DNA of 64,000 nt from Yimella lutea (GCF_006715095.1 NZ_VFMO01000001.1:2108001-2172000); one strand, 5' to 3'. Positions 28,128 through 34,418 are shown, numbered from the stretch's first letter. Numbers and translations are program-made. The notes: generated by a model not told the origin, from the sequence alone.

Positions 28128-29858
28128 ATGACTTTGGCACCCCCAGCGCCACCCACCAGCATCGACCGACTCGGCGAGACCACCACCCTCGCCGTCTCCT
28201 ATCTGCGCGTCTCGACCAAAGAGCAGGCAGAGCGCGGCGGCCGCGATGAGGGGTTCTCCATCCCCGCGCAACGCGACGCGAACCTCCGCAAAGCCCGTGA
28301 CCTGAACGCGATCGTGGTAGAGGAGTTCATCGACGCGGGAGAGTCCGCGCGCAAGGCCGACCGGCCCGAGCTGATGCGGATGATCGAGTACGTCAAGACC
28401 CACCAGGTCGCGTACTGCATCGTCCACAAGGTCGACCGGCTCGCCCGCAACCGCGCCGACGACGTGGCGATCCACCTCGCCCTCAAAGACGCCGGCGTGA
28501 TCCTCGTGTCCGCGACAGAGAACATCGATGAGACCCCGTCAGGGATGCTGTTGCACGGCATCATGTCCACGATCGCGGAGTTCTACTCGCGCAACCTTGC
28601 CAACGAGGTCGCCAAGGGCATGACGCAGAAAGCCGCCCTCGGCGGCACCGTCGGTCGCGCACCCATCGGGTACCTCAACGTCCACAAGCGTGACGAGCTC
28701 GGCCGTGACGTTCCTACCGTGATCGCGGACCCGGAGCGTGCGGCGCTGGTGCGTTGGGCGTTCGAGGCGTATGCGACGGGGAACTACTCGACCTCGATGC
28801 TGCACAGCGAACTTGTCGACCGCGGCCTCACGAGCGTGCCGACGCCGAAGCGGCCCGCGAAAGCGCCGGGACTGTCCACGATCCAGCAGATGCTCTCCAA
28901 CCCGTACTACAAGGGTGACGTGATCTTCCGTGGTGCACGCTACGACGGACTCCACGAACCGCTCGTGAGCGCGGAACTCTGGTACCGGGTACAGAACGTC
29001 CTCACCGCGCACCAGGTCTCTGGGGAGAAGACGCAGACGCACGAGCACTATCTGAAAGGCTCGGTGTACTGCGGCGACTGCGGCTCCCGCCTCATGGTCA
29101 CCCATGCGAAGAACGGCAAGGGCATCGTCTACCCGTACTTCATCTGCGCCGGACGGCACTCCAAGCGCACGAACTGTGTCCGCCAGGCCATGCCGATCGA
29201 GCACATCGAACGACAGGTCGAGGACTACTACCGTCGCGTGCAGATACCCGAACACATCGTCACCGCCCTCAGGCAAATGCTCGTGCGCCAGTTCGATGAC
29301 CTCCACACCGCGAACAAAGCAGCACGGCATACCCTCGCCGCAGAGCGAGACAAGCTTCGTGACGAACGCCGCAGCCTGCTCCACGCCCACCACGCCGGAG
29401 CCGTCCCGCTCGACCTCCTCAAAGAGGAGCAGGACCGTATAGCGAGGCGGCTGGCGTTCCTCGACGCGCAGATCGACGCGGGGCAGATCGAGTACGACCA
29501 AGCCAAGGCGCACCTCGAAGACTGCCTCGCTCTGGCCGGTGACATGCACACGATCTACATGAGCATTGACGACTCACTCCGACGCATCTGCAACCAAGCG
29601 TTCTTCGAGCGCATCCACGTCTACGAGATCGAGAACGCCGACACTGTGAGAGCTGAGCACGGCGAGCCGTTCGATGCGCTGCTCGACCCGAACCTCCACG
29701 CGGCAGCGCTGGCCTATCAGGCCAGCGTGCACGCGGGGGAGGATCTCAAACCTGCGGACGTCGCAAGTTTGAACATCGACTATTGGGTGGCTCATACGGG
29801 ACTCGAACCCGTGACCTCTCCCGTGACAGGGGAGCGCGCTAACCGACTGCGCCAATGA
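28128..29858 (+). CDS. Large serine recombinase/integrase of the element
   Basis: 576 residues. Resolvase domain with catalytic Ser29 in SYLRVSTKEQ, conserved VDRLARNRADD, then a recombinase domain (ALVRWAFEAYATG), a zinc ribbon (YCGDCGSRLM and FICAGRHSKRTNC) and a coiled coil (about 395-470). The last 20 or so residues (HTGLEPVTSPVTGE and following) are the antisense of a tRNA-Asp gene, so the native stop has been lost or the frame simply runs into the attachment site. This places the recombinase at the right end of the element, as usual for site-specific integrases. Confidence 0.92.
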   Translation: MTLAPPAPPTSIDRLGETTTLAVSYLRVSTKEQAERGGRDEGFSIPAQRDANLRKARDLNAIVVEEFIDAGESARKADRPELMRMIEYVKTHQVAYCIVHKVDRLARNRADDVAIHLALKDAGVILVSATENIDETPSGMLLHGIMSTIAEFYSRNLANEVAKGMTQKAALGGTVGRAPIGYLNVHKRDELGRDVPTVIADPERAALVRWAFEAYATGNYSTSMLHSELVDRGLTSVPTPKRPAKAPGLSTIQQMLSNPYYKGDVIFRGARYDGLHEPLVSAELWYRVQNVLTAHQVSGEKTQTHEHYLKGSVYCGDCGSRLMVTHAKNGKGIVYPYFICAGRHSKRTNCVRQAMPIEHIERQVEDYYRRVQIPEHIVTALRQMLVRQFDDLHTANKAARHTLAAERDKLRDERRSLLHAHHAGAVPLDLLKEEQDRIARRLAFLDAQIDAGQIEYDQAKAHLEDCLALAGDMHTIYMSIDDSLRRICNQAFFERIHVYEIENADTVRAEHGEPFDALLDPNLHAAALAYQASVHAGEDLKPADVASLNIDYWVAHTGLEPVTSPVTGERANRLRQ

Positions 29859-29861
29859 ACC
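29788..29861 (-). tRNA. tRNA-Asp(GTC), overlaps the recombinase 3' end
   Basis: Full cloverleaf: acceptor GGTTCAT/ATGAGCC (one T-G pair), anticodon arm CTCCC-CTGTCAC-GGGAG, T-arm with GGTTCGAGTCC. 71 of its bases are read antisense by the recombinase gene. It closely resembles the second tRNA-Asp of the array at 32711, including part of the upstream leader, so it belongs to the array and probably served as the integration target. Confidence 0.93.
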
Positions 29862-29873
29862 TTGTTCTGGTGT

Positions 29874-29881
29874 GGTGCGAC
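29874..29881 (-). promoter_or_regulatory. GTCGCACC motif upstream of tRNA-Asp
   Basis: Exact motif 12 bases upstream of tRNA-Asp, in the direction of transcription; the same arrangement precedes the second tRNA-Asp (32797-32804). Confidence 0.55.
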
Positions 29882-29886
29882 GGGGT

Positions 29887-29919
29887 AGCCGGCCCGAGCA
29901 CGGGCCGGCTGCTTTTCTT
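29887..29919 (+). terminator. Strong terminator after the serine recombinase
   Basis: Perfect 10-bp stem AGCCGGCCCG / CGGGCCGGCT with loop AGCA, followed by GCTTTTCTT on the plus strand. It should stop transcripts leaving the conjugative element; read from the minus strand the same hairpin follows the gene ending at 29918. Confidence 0.85.
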
Positions 29920-30733
29920 ACGGTGCGACGGGCCCCGTTTCGCTCCACGACCCGAGATGCTTCTCGAGAATGGCGTTCCGTTCGAACACCCAACCGTGCC
30001 AGTCCGCGTCCAACCCGGGGAACGGTCCGATGTCCTCGAATGCCTCCAGCACTGGGCGGAATCGAGCGGTGCGTTCAGGGCTCATCGGTGCGTCGATTGG
30101 CTGGCTGAGCAGCCTCTGGGCTTCGCTCAGATCGGTGAGTCCAAGTCTGCGCCCACCGAACGCGAGAAGCGACCGAGCGACTTCGTCGGTGTTCGGGATG
30201 AACGGGGCAGTGACGTCCAGTCTCAATGTCGGCGCTGACGCGGTACCGAGCCACGCGGCGCGGCGCCGGTCCCACTCATCGCCGGTCACGTCCGGGTCAG
30301 GATCAGTGTTGTCCCAGTACGCGAAAGGTGTCGCGTCGAGCGCGCTCATCAGCGCGGATCGGATGCGTTCGTGCTCGCTGCCTGGCATTACGAGCATCAT
30401 CGTCGGATCGGTCGGGTCCTTCCAGAACACGGCCGATGTCACGAGGTCGAGTTCCGGTTCGCGCCGGGCGTTCGGAGCGCGCAGACGAGCATCCGCCAAC
30501 TGAAACTCGATCACGACATCGGCGAGGGCTGACCCGGTGCCTGGGGTGTCGGCGCTACTTGGGAACTGAGCTTGCTTCAGCTCATTGTCGAACCGGCGCC
30601 GGGCAATCCACTCGGCCATGAGCTTCGTTTGCTCGGCGCAAAGGACCGGCTCGATGACGCTCTGAACGGTTCCCCATCGTTCGTTCATTGTGCTCACACT
30701 CAGCCGGTGACCGTCGTGCGCTTTCACGCTCAT
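29918..30733 (-). CDS. Unknown protein, last gene before tRNA-Asp
   Basis: 271 residues, start at the ATG overlapping the previous stop (ATGA). It looks soluble, with mixed helices and strands; central part includes ELDLVTSAVFWKDPTDPTMML and a Trp-rich end. No family recognised. Its final codons (VAP-stop) contain the GTCGCACCGT motif at 29920-29929. It lies in a four-gene minus-strand run (31655 to 29918) bounded by tRNA genes on both sides. Confidence 0.65.
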   Translation of the reverse strand: MSVKAHDGHRLSVSTMNERWGTVQSVIEPVLCAEQTKLMAEWIARRRFDNELKQAQFPSSADTPGTGSALADVVIEFQLADARLRAPNARREPELDLVTSAVFWKDPTDPTMMLVMPGSEHERIRSALMSALDATPFAYWDNTDPDPDVTGDEWDRRRAAWLGTASAPTLRLDVTAPFIPNTDEVARSLLAFGGRRLGLTDLSEAQRLLSQPIDAPMSPERTARFRPVLEAFEDIGPFPGLDADWHGWVFERNAILEKHLGSWSETGPVAP

Positions 30734-30927
30734 GCCCCGGTCACCATCTCGGCGCAGGACGGGCAGAACTGTCGGTGATGCTGCGGGGCGTCCGGGATGA
30801 ACACCCACCCGGCGTCGCTCAGCTCAGCAGTTGCCCGAGCGCGATCGGAGAACAGGGACTCGTCAATCCGATCGCACCGGTCACACAACACAGACAAGGT
30901 GGTCATGAAGTCAAGGTCGTTACTCAT
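30730..30927 (-). CDS. Small zinc-ribbon-like protein
   Basis: 65 residues with two cysteine pairs, LCDRCD near residue 14 and FCPSCA near 54, so probably a small zinc-binding protein. Its ATG follows GTCGCACCGGATAGGC directly, without a normal Shine-Dalgarno. ATGA overlap with the next gene down. Confidence 0.6.
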   Translation of the reverse strand: MSNDLDFMTTLSVLCDRCDRIDESLFSDRARATAELSDAGWVFIPDAPQHHRQFCPSCAEMVTGA

Positions 30928-30935
30928 GCCTATCC

Positions 30936-30943
30936 GGTGCGAC
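30936..30943 (-). promoter_or_regulatory. GTCGCACC motif 8 bases before a start codon
   Basis: Exact motif between the stop at 30949 and the ATG at 30927. The same 8-9 base spacing to a start codon is seen at 31664 and at dnaE (49960), and none of the three has a good AGGAGG. Confidence 0.55.
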
Positions 30944-30948
30944 GGGGT

Positions 30949-31221
30949 TCAGCATTCAATGTGTTGACCGACTCGGACCTGGTTCCAGCGGTCCTCGCTC
31001 AGGTAGCAGACCGTGTTCGCGCCGCCGTCGACGACAACCCACCACCGAGCCTTCTCTTCGATGACACCCCAGAACGTGCCGATTTCCGACGCAGGCTTGT
31101 GGTCCTTCGAAACGATGGTGCCGGACACGGGTTGCTGCCCGGAGATGAAGGCGCCGGCGATGACTGCAGCGGCGAGGATCGCCGCAAGCCAGATCAGCCA
31201 AGTGGGGGTTTCGTCGGTCAT
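30949..31221 (-). CDS. Small single-helix membrane protein
   Basis: 90 residues: a membrane helix at about 8-27 (WLIWLAAILAAAVIAGAFI) and a short extracytoplasmic beta-like domain ending GQHIEC. The ATG overlaps the upstream stop (TGATG). Family unknown. Confidence 0.65.
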   Translation of the reverse strand: MTDETPTWLIWLAAILAAAVIAGAFISGQQPVSGTIVSKDHKPASEIGTFWGVIEEKARWWVVVDGGANTVCYLSEDRWNQVRVGQHIEC

Positions 31222-31655
31222 CAGTACCTGATTGTTTCTTGGTGGGTGGTCACAGGGCCGGTGACGGTCACAAGGACTGCTGGGCGTGATTCGGACTCGT
31301 CGAGTTCGGCCTGGGCGAGCTGCCGGTTGCCATGCCAGCTCACCACGGGGTCGCCCGTGTCGAGGTCGGGCTGAGCAAGGTAGCGGACGCCCCACACCTG
31401 GTCGGTGTCGATGTCGGCGTGCATCGAGTCGATCTGGTCAGTCCAGTCGGTCGAGTAGGTGCACGGGACGGCTTCCTCACCGAAGATCGTCATGAGGACG
31501 GCATCCGCGACGCTTCGTGCCATGCCGCGCTGCTCGGTACTTCCTGGGTTCCCGATCGGGTCGTACGGTGCCGGGTCCCCGTCGGTGAGCGCAAGAAGCG
31601 CCGCGCGGTAGGCAGCGCACAGAGTTTGGTCGGGGAGGAATCGCTGAGTCTTCAC
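31221..31655 (-). CDS. Unknown small protein
   Basis: 144 residues from a GTG start that follows the GTCGCACC motif by eight bases. Soluble, with a helical core (ARSVADAVLMTIFGEE). No family recognised. Its start lies only 24 bases downstream of the tRNA-Asn-like gene, so it may share the tRNA transcript. Confidence 0.6.
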   Translation of the reverse strand: MKTQRFLPDQTLCAAYRAALLALTDGDPAPYDPIGNPGSTEQRGMARSVADAVLMTIFGEEAVPCTYSTDWTDQIDSMHADIDTDQVWGVRYLAQPDLDTGDPVVSWHGNRQLAQAELDESESRPAVLVTVTGPVTTHQETIRY

Positions 31656-31663
31656 ACCTGCAC

Positions 31664-31671
31664 GGTGCGAC
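31664..31671 (-). promoter_or_regulatory. GTCGCACC motif between tRNA and coding gene
   Basis: GTCGCACCGTGCAGGT runs directly into the GTG start at 31655; the motif core and the following GTGC form a short dyad (GCACcGTGC). Confidence 0.55.
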
Positions 31672-31679
31672 GTGGTTGG

Positions 31680-31752
31680 TGTGCCGGACAGGACTCGAAC
31701 CTGCGCCCTTCCGCTTAACAGGCGGTTGAACATCCGTCTGTGCTTCCGGAAC
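31680..31752 (-). tRNA. tRNA-Asn(GTT), imperfect
   Basis: Anticodon loop CTGTTAA, good T-arm GCAGG/CCTGT; acceptor GTTCCGG/CCGGCAC has one T-C mismatch and the D-stem is poor. A second, canonical tRNA-Asn lies at 32634. Possibly decaying. Confidence 0.6.
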
Positions 31753-31754
31753 GG

Positions 31755-31825
31755 GGTAGCTGGCCGGTTTCGAACCGGCAACGGCCTGCACCAAGAATGC
31801 GCTCTACCAGCTGAGCTACAGCTAC
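31755..31825 (-). tRNA. tRNA, anticodon ambiguous (GGT Thr, TGG Pro or CTT Lys)
   Basis: Perfect acceptor GTAGCTG/CAGCTAC, perfect D-stem GCTC/GAGC and T-stem GCCGG/CCGGC, but the anticodon arm GCATTCTTGGTGCAGGC does not give five pairs in any register. Variable loop is short. Confidence 0.55.
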
Positions 31826-31861
31826 ACCGCGTTGCGTCCGCTGGATCGGAGGAAACGTGAG

Positions 31862-31935
31862 TGAGCCAGGTGGGACTCGAACCCACGTCCACTCGGATTA
31901 AAAGTCCGCTGCACTACCAACTGTGCGACTGGCTC
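31862..31935 (-). tRNA. tRNA-Lys(TTT)
   Basis: Acceptor GAGCCAG/CTGGCTC, anticodon loop CTTTTAA, T-arm GTGGGTTCGAGTCCCAC. Canonical. Confidence 0.93.
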
Positions 31936-31969
31936 CCGGAAACCGACTGTGACACAGCCGATTCCATGG

Positions 31970-32045
31970 TCGGGATGGCGGGACTCGAACCCGCGAAGAT
32001 GTCCCGCTCCCAAAGCGGGCGGCCTAGCCGCTGGCCCACATCCCG
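31970..32045 (-). tRNA. tRNA-Pro(TGG)
   Basis: Acceptor CGGGATG/CATCCCG, anticodon arm CCCGC-TTTGGGA-GCGGG, T-arm GCGGGTTCGAGTCCCGC. Canonical. Confidence 0.93.
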
Positions 32046-32154
32046 TTGCTGACAGACCGATGCGCCGCGCTGAGGCCTGACTCAGTGACCCAAGCCAGCT
32101 TCGTGCCCCCGGCCCGCCAGCCAAGGCGACTGCGGCGTTGCTTATCGTCCGTCG

Positions 32155-32229
32155 GCGCGGCCAACGGAATCGAACCGTTCAGCCGTCCTGCACCAGCAGG
32201 GGCCGCACCGCGGACTATGCGTGCCGAAC
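32155..32229 (-). other. tRNA-like remnant A
   Basis: Intact T-arm AACGGTTCGATTCCGTT and a D-arm-like GCAT/GTGC hairpin, but between them only CCTGC-TGGT-GCAGG, a hairpin whose loop is too short for an anticodon. Acceptor arms do not match. Looks like a decayed tRNA, perhaps once Thr(GGT). Confidence 0.45.
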
Positions 32230-32250
32230 TCGCAGGGCTCGTTGGCCCGT

Positions 32251-32330
32251 TGACGCCTGCGGGGTCGAACCGCGCCCGGAACCGGGCCCGCCGTTGCGTC
32301 GGCGCCGACGGTTGGCACCCGCCTACGCCT
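32251..32330 (-). other. tRNA-like remnant B
   Basis: T-arm GCGGTTCGACCCCGC is preceded by a hairpin GCCCG-GTTC-CGGGC like a long variable arm and by CGCCG-ACGCAA-CGGCG, a possible anticodon arm with a six-base loop containing GCA. No clean cloverleaf by eye. Confidence 0.4.
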
Positions 32331-32373
32331 TGCCACCGCCCGGCGATCACCCGGGCAGCAAACAGCTTGTTGC

Positions 32374-32450
32374 TTAGCAAGGGCGGATTTGAACCGCCGA
32401 CCTCCGGCGTATCGAACCCGGATTCCCCTACAGCTTCACGGTGCGTAGGG
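32374..32450 (-). other. tRNA-like remnant C
   Basis: T-arm GGCGGTTCAAATCCGCC is perfect; the anticodon stem CCGG/CCGG encloses a ten-base loop GTTCGATACG, and the 5' end does not pair with the 3' CTTGCTA. Either degenerate or folded in an unusual way. Confidence 0.4.
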
Positions 32451-32523
32451 CTCCGCCGGCAGGGCTCGAACCTGCGCCGTCCGAGTTCAAAGCTCGGGTG
32501 CGCAACCAGCAGCGCACGGCGGA
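32451..32523 (-). tRNA. tRNA-Gln(TTG)
   Basis: Acceptor TCCGCCG/CGGCGGA, anticodon arm CCGAG-CTTTGAA-CTCGG, T-arm GCAGGTTCGAGCCCTGC. Canonical. Confidence 0.93.
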
Positions 32524-32528
32524 ATGTG

Positions 32529-32614
32529 CGGAGGATGCGAGAGTCGAACTCGCACGCCCTTTCAGGCAGTCCGTTTTCAAGACGGGTGCCGCCACCACAT
32601 CGGCTGGATCCTCC
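32529..32614 (-). tRNA. tRNA-Ser(TGA)
   Basis: Acceptor GGAGGAT/ATCCTCC, anticodon loop CTTGAAA, long variable arm, T-arm GCGAGTTCGACTCTCGC. Canonical class II tRNA. Confidence 0.93.
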
Positions 32615-32633
32615 TTTAGGGACGAGTCCCTAG

Positions 32634-32705
32634 CTCCCCGAGCTGGATTCGAACCAGCAACCTGCCGATTAACAGTCGGATGCTCTGCCGTTGAGCCATC
32701 GGGGA
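32634..32705 (-). tRNA. tRNA-Asn(GTT)
   Basis: Acceptor TCCCCGA/TCGGGGA, anticodon loop CTGTTAA in CCGA/TCGG, T-arm GCTGGTTCGAATCCAGC. Canonical. Confidence 0.93.
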
Positions 32706-32710
32706 CCGAG

Positions 32711-32784
32711 CGGTTCCTGCGGGACTCGAACCCGCGACCTCTCCCGTGACAGGGGAGCGCGCTCACCGACTGCGCCAAGGAACC
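32711..32784 (-). tRNA. tRNA-Asp(GTC), second copy
   Basis: Acceptor GGTTCCT/AGGAACC, anticodon loop CTGTCAC. Nearly identical to the copy at 29788 in D-, anticodon and T-arms; both are preceded by a similar leader with the GTCGCACC motif. Confidence 0.94.
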
Positions 32785-32796
32785 TTGTTCGTGCAT

Positions 32797-32804
32797 GGTG
32801 CGAC
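32797..32804 (-). promoter_or_regulatory. GTCGCACC motif upstream of second tRNA-Asp
   Basis: Motif 12 bases before the tRNA 5' end, the same spacing as at 29874. The leader between motif and tRNA ends with AACAAGG or ACAAGG in both. Confidence 0.55.
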
Positions 32805-32837
32805 GGGTGCGAACGTCTCGAAGGCGTCCCGTCTGCG

Positions 32838-32910
32838 TGGAACCAGGGAGACTCGAACTCCCAACCCCCTGCATGCAAGGCAGGTGCGCTACCAGTTGCG
32901 CCATGATCCC
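32838..32910 (-). tRNA. tRNA-Ala(TGC)
   Basis: Acceptor GGGATCA/TGGTTCC with two wobble pairs, anticodon loop CTTGCAT, T-arm GGGAGTTCGAGTCTCCC. Confidence 0.88.
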
Positions 32911-32969
32911 AATGCCACCTCGAGTGGCTCTCCCTGCTCTGGCGACGGGTGCCGCACAGGCGGGCAGTG

Positions 32970-33023
32970 CTGGGTCCGATCGGCCTCGAACGGACGACCT
33001 TCCGGGCTTCAACCAGACCCTCA
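32970..33023 (-). other. tRNA-like remnant D, Phe(GAA)-like anticodon arm
   Basis: Anticodon arm TCTGG-TTGAAGC-CCGGA and variable AGGTC are good, but the T-loop is disturbed and the 5' half would overlap the 3' end of tRNA-Glu(CTC). No D-arm. Probably a truncated tRNA-Phe. Confidence 0.45.
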
Positions 33024-33085
33024 GCGGGGTTGAACCCGCGCGACCGGATCGAGAATCCGGCAGGCTTCCATTACCTCATGAGGGG
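33016..33085 (-). tRNA. tRNA-Glu(CTC)
   Basis: Anticodon arm CCGGA-TTCTCGA-TCCGG; D-region ATGAGGTAATGG is shared with tRNA-Glu(TTC) at 33310. Acceptor CCCCTCA/TGAGGGT has a mismatch at the first pair, and the T-loop is one base short. Confidence 0.75.
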
Positions 33086-33098
33086 TAACACCCCGAAG

Positions 33099-33182
33099 TG
33101 CCCCGAGCACGATTCGAACGTGCACGCCCTGACGGGCACAGCCACCTCAAGGCTGTGTGTCTACCGGTTTCACCACCGGGGC
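33099..33182 (-). tRNA. tRNA-Leu(GAG)
   Basis: Acceptor GCCCCGG/TCGGGGC, anticodon arm CAGCC-TTGAGGT-GGCTG, long variable arm, T-arm GCACGTTCGAATCGTGC. Confidence 0.92.
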
Positions 33183-33186
33183 GAAG

Positions 33187-33270
33187 CGGAGGATGGAGGG
33201 CACGATCCCCAGCGCCGAAGCGCCGAACCGGTTAGCAACCGGACCCAACACCCCGGTTGGTTCATCCTCC
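33187..33270 (-). tRNA. tRNA-Ser(GCT), T-arm unusual
   Basis: Acceptor GGAGGAT/ATCCTCC, anticodon loop TTGCTAA within CCGG/CCGG, variable hairpin with GGCGC-TTC-GGCGC-like repeats. The T-arm reads GGGGATCGTGCCCTCC and lacks the TTC of the loop, so function is uncertain. Confidence 0.65.
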
Positions 33271-33309
33271 GGTGCGTCTGCGAACCGACGCGACGGCTCG
33301 AAAACGCAG

Positions 33310-33381
33310 TACCCCCAACGGGATTCGAACCCGTGCGACCGGGGTGAAAACCCGGCAGGCTAGCCATTACCTCATGGGGGC
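33310..33381 (-). tRNA. tRNA-Glu(TTC)
   Basis: Acceptor GCCCCCA/TGGGGGT, anticodon arm CCGGG-TTTTCAC-CCCGG, T-arm ACGGGTTCGAATCCCGT. Confidence 0.92.
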
Positions 33382-33408
33382 GAGGCAGCGTCGATCGGCG
33401 GTGCGTAG

Positions 33409-33482
33409 TGGGGACGGAACGACTTGAACGTCCGGCCTCCGACTCATCAGGTCGGCGCTCTCACCCGCTGAGCTACGCCCCC
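33409..33482 (-). tRNA. tRNA-Ile(GAT)
   Basis: Acceptor GGGGGCG/CGTCCCC, anticodon arm CCGAC-CTGATGA-GTCGG, T-loop TTCAAGT. Confidence 0.92.
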
Positions 33483-33491
33483 ATGCACCGG

Positions 33492-33564
33492 CTCCGCCGT
33501 CAGGAATCGAACCTGAGTTGCCCAGGGTCAGAACCTGGGTGCCCAGCCATCAGGGCACAGCGGA
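33492..33564 (-). tRNA. tRNA-Gln(CTG)
   Basis: Acceptor TCCGCTG/CGGCGGA, anticodon arm CCAGG-TTCTGAC-CCTGG, T-arm TCAGGTTCGATTCCTGA. Confidence 0.92.
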
Positions 33565-33569
33565 ATGAG

Positions 33570-33642
33570 AGCGGGAGACGAGACTCGAACTCGCGACGCA
33601 GGTTTGGAAGACCATTGCTCTACCAACTGCCCCACCTCGAGC
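33570..33642 (-). tRNA. tRNA-Gly(TCC), weak acceptor
   Basis: Anticodon loop CTTCCAA with TGGT/ACCT, T-arm GCGAGTTCGAGTCTCGT. Acceptor GCTCGAG/CTCCCGC has two mismatches and the D-stem one. Confidence 0.7.
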
Positions 33643-33654
33643 ACGTTCGATCCG

Positions 33655-33706
33655 TCGACGGTCGAACGTGAGGCATCGCGAGGAGGAGCGACTAAGCTAC
33701 ACCCGC
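33655..33706 (-). other. tRNA-like remnant E (5' half)
   Basis: GCGGGTGTAGCTTAG resembles a tRNA 5' end and D-stem start, and ACGTTCGACCGT a T-loop, but no anticodon arm or matching 3' acceptor is present. Confidence 0.4.
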
Positions 33707-33746
33707 AAAGCGCGAACATCGTTCGGTGGCAACGGTGTTCGCGAAG

Positions 33747-33819
33747 TGGTCGCCGAGAGGATCGAACTCCCGACCCGCTGCGTGTTAGACAGCCGCTCTA
33801 CCAGCTGAGCTAGACGACC
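33747..33819 (-). tRNA. tRNA-Val(AAC), rare anticodon
   Basis: Acceptor GGTCGTC/GGCGACC, D-stem GCTC/GAGC, anticodon arm GCTGT-CTAACAC-GCAGC, T-arm GGGAGTTCGATCCTCTC. The anticodon reads AAC; bacteria normally use GAC and TAC for Val, and A34 is otherwise seen mostly in Arg(ACG). Confidence 0.85.
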
Positions 33820-33845
33820 AAGACCGGACGCAAAGATCCGGTGCG

Positions 33846-33930
33846 TACCTCGAACAGGGATCGAACCTGCACGCCCTCACGGGGCACCGGCACCTGAAGC
33901 CGGCGTGTCTACCAGTTCCACCATCGAGGC
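33846..33930 (-). tRNA. tRNA-Leu(CAG)
   Basis: Acceptor GCCTCGA/TCGAGGT, anticodon arm CCGGC-TTCAGGT-GCCGG, long variable arm, T-arm GCAGGTTCGATCCCTGT. Confidence 0.92.
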
Positions 33931-33942
33931 GTGGTTGCTGCG

Positions 33943-34015
33943 AGCCTGAACTCGGACTCGAACCGAGCACCTACCGTTTACAAGACGGCCGCTCTACCGG
34001 ATGAGCTACTCAGGC
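33943..34015 (-). tRNA. tRNA-Thr(TGT)
   Basis: Acceptor GCCTGAG/TTCAGGC, anticodon loop CTTGTAA in CCGT/ACGG, T-arm CTCGGTTCGAGTCCGAG. Confidence 0.92.
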
Positions 34016-34019
34016 GTGG

Positions 34020-34103
34020 TGCCCCAGGCGAGAGTCGAACTCGCACACCCGGTCAGGTAGCCGAGTTTGAATCGGCTGCGTCTACCAGTTCCGCCACCGG
34101 GGC
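34020..34103 (-). tRNA. tRNA-Leu(CAA)
   Basis: Acceptor GCCCCGG/CTGGGGC, anticodon arm GCCGA-TTCAAAC-TCGGC, long variable arm, T-arm GCGAGTTCGACTCTCGC. Confidence 0.92.
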
Positions 34104-34107
34104 AACG

Positions 34108-34179
34108 TGGATCGGGCAGGGGTCGAACCTGCGGCCAAATGCTTATGGGGCACCCGCTCTACCGCTGAGCTACCGATCC
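34108..34179 (-). tRNA. tRNA with CAT anticodon (Met or Ile2), C33
   Basis: Acceptor GGATCGG/CCGATCC, T-arm GCAGGTTCGACCCCTGC. Anticodon loop CCCATAA has C at position 33 instead of the nearly universal U. CAT could be Met or lysidine-modified Ile; I cannot decide. Confidence 0.82.
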
Positions 34180-34181
34180 AG

Positions 34182-34257
34182 GGTGCGTGACGGGAATCGA
34201 ACCCGCGACTACCGGCATCACAAGCCGGCGCGACAAACCACCAGTCGCCTCACGCAC
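34182..34257 (-). tRNA. tRNA-His(GTG)
   Basis: Acceptor GTGCGTG/CACGCAC, anticodon arm CCGGC-TTGTGAT-GCCGG, discriminator C as expected for His. The base before position 1 is T, so the extra 5' G of tRNA-His is not encoded in the usual place. Confidence 0.88.
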
Positions 34258-34259
34258 AG

Positions 34260-34332
34260 TGCCCCTGGCAGGAATCGAACCTGCTGCCTCTCGGTCCGTA
34301 GCCGAGTGTTCAATCCGGTGAACTTCAAGGGC
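34260..34332 (-). tRNA. tRNA-Arg(ACG)
   Basis: Acceptor GCCCTTG/CAGGGGC, anticodon arm CTCGG-CTACGGA-CCGAG, T-arm GCAGGTTCGATTCCTGC. Confidence 0.92.
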
Positions 34333-34345
34333 GAGTCGTGCTACG

Positions 34346-34418
34346 TGCTCCGTGAAGGGCTCGAACCTTCGACCTGCTGATTAAGAGTCAGTCGCTCTAC
34401 CAACTGAGCTAACGGAGC
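34346..34418 (-). tRNA. tRNA-Lys(CTT)
   Basis: Acceptor GCTCCGT/ACGGAGC, anticodon loop CTCTTAA in CTGA/TCAG, T-arm GAAGGTTCGAGCCCTTC. Canonical. Confidence 0.94.
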
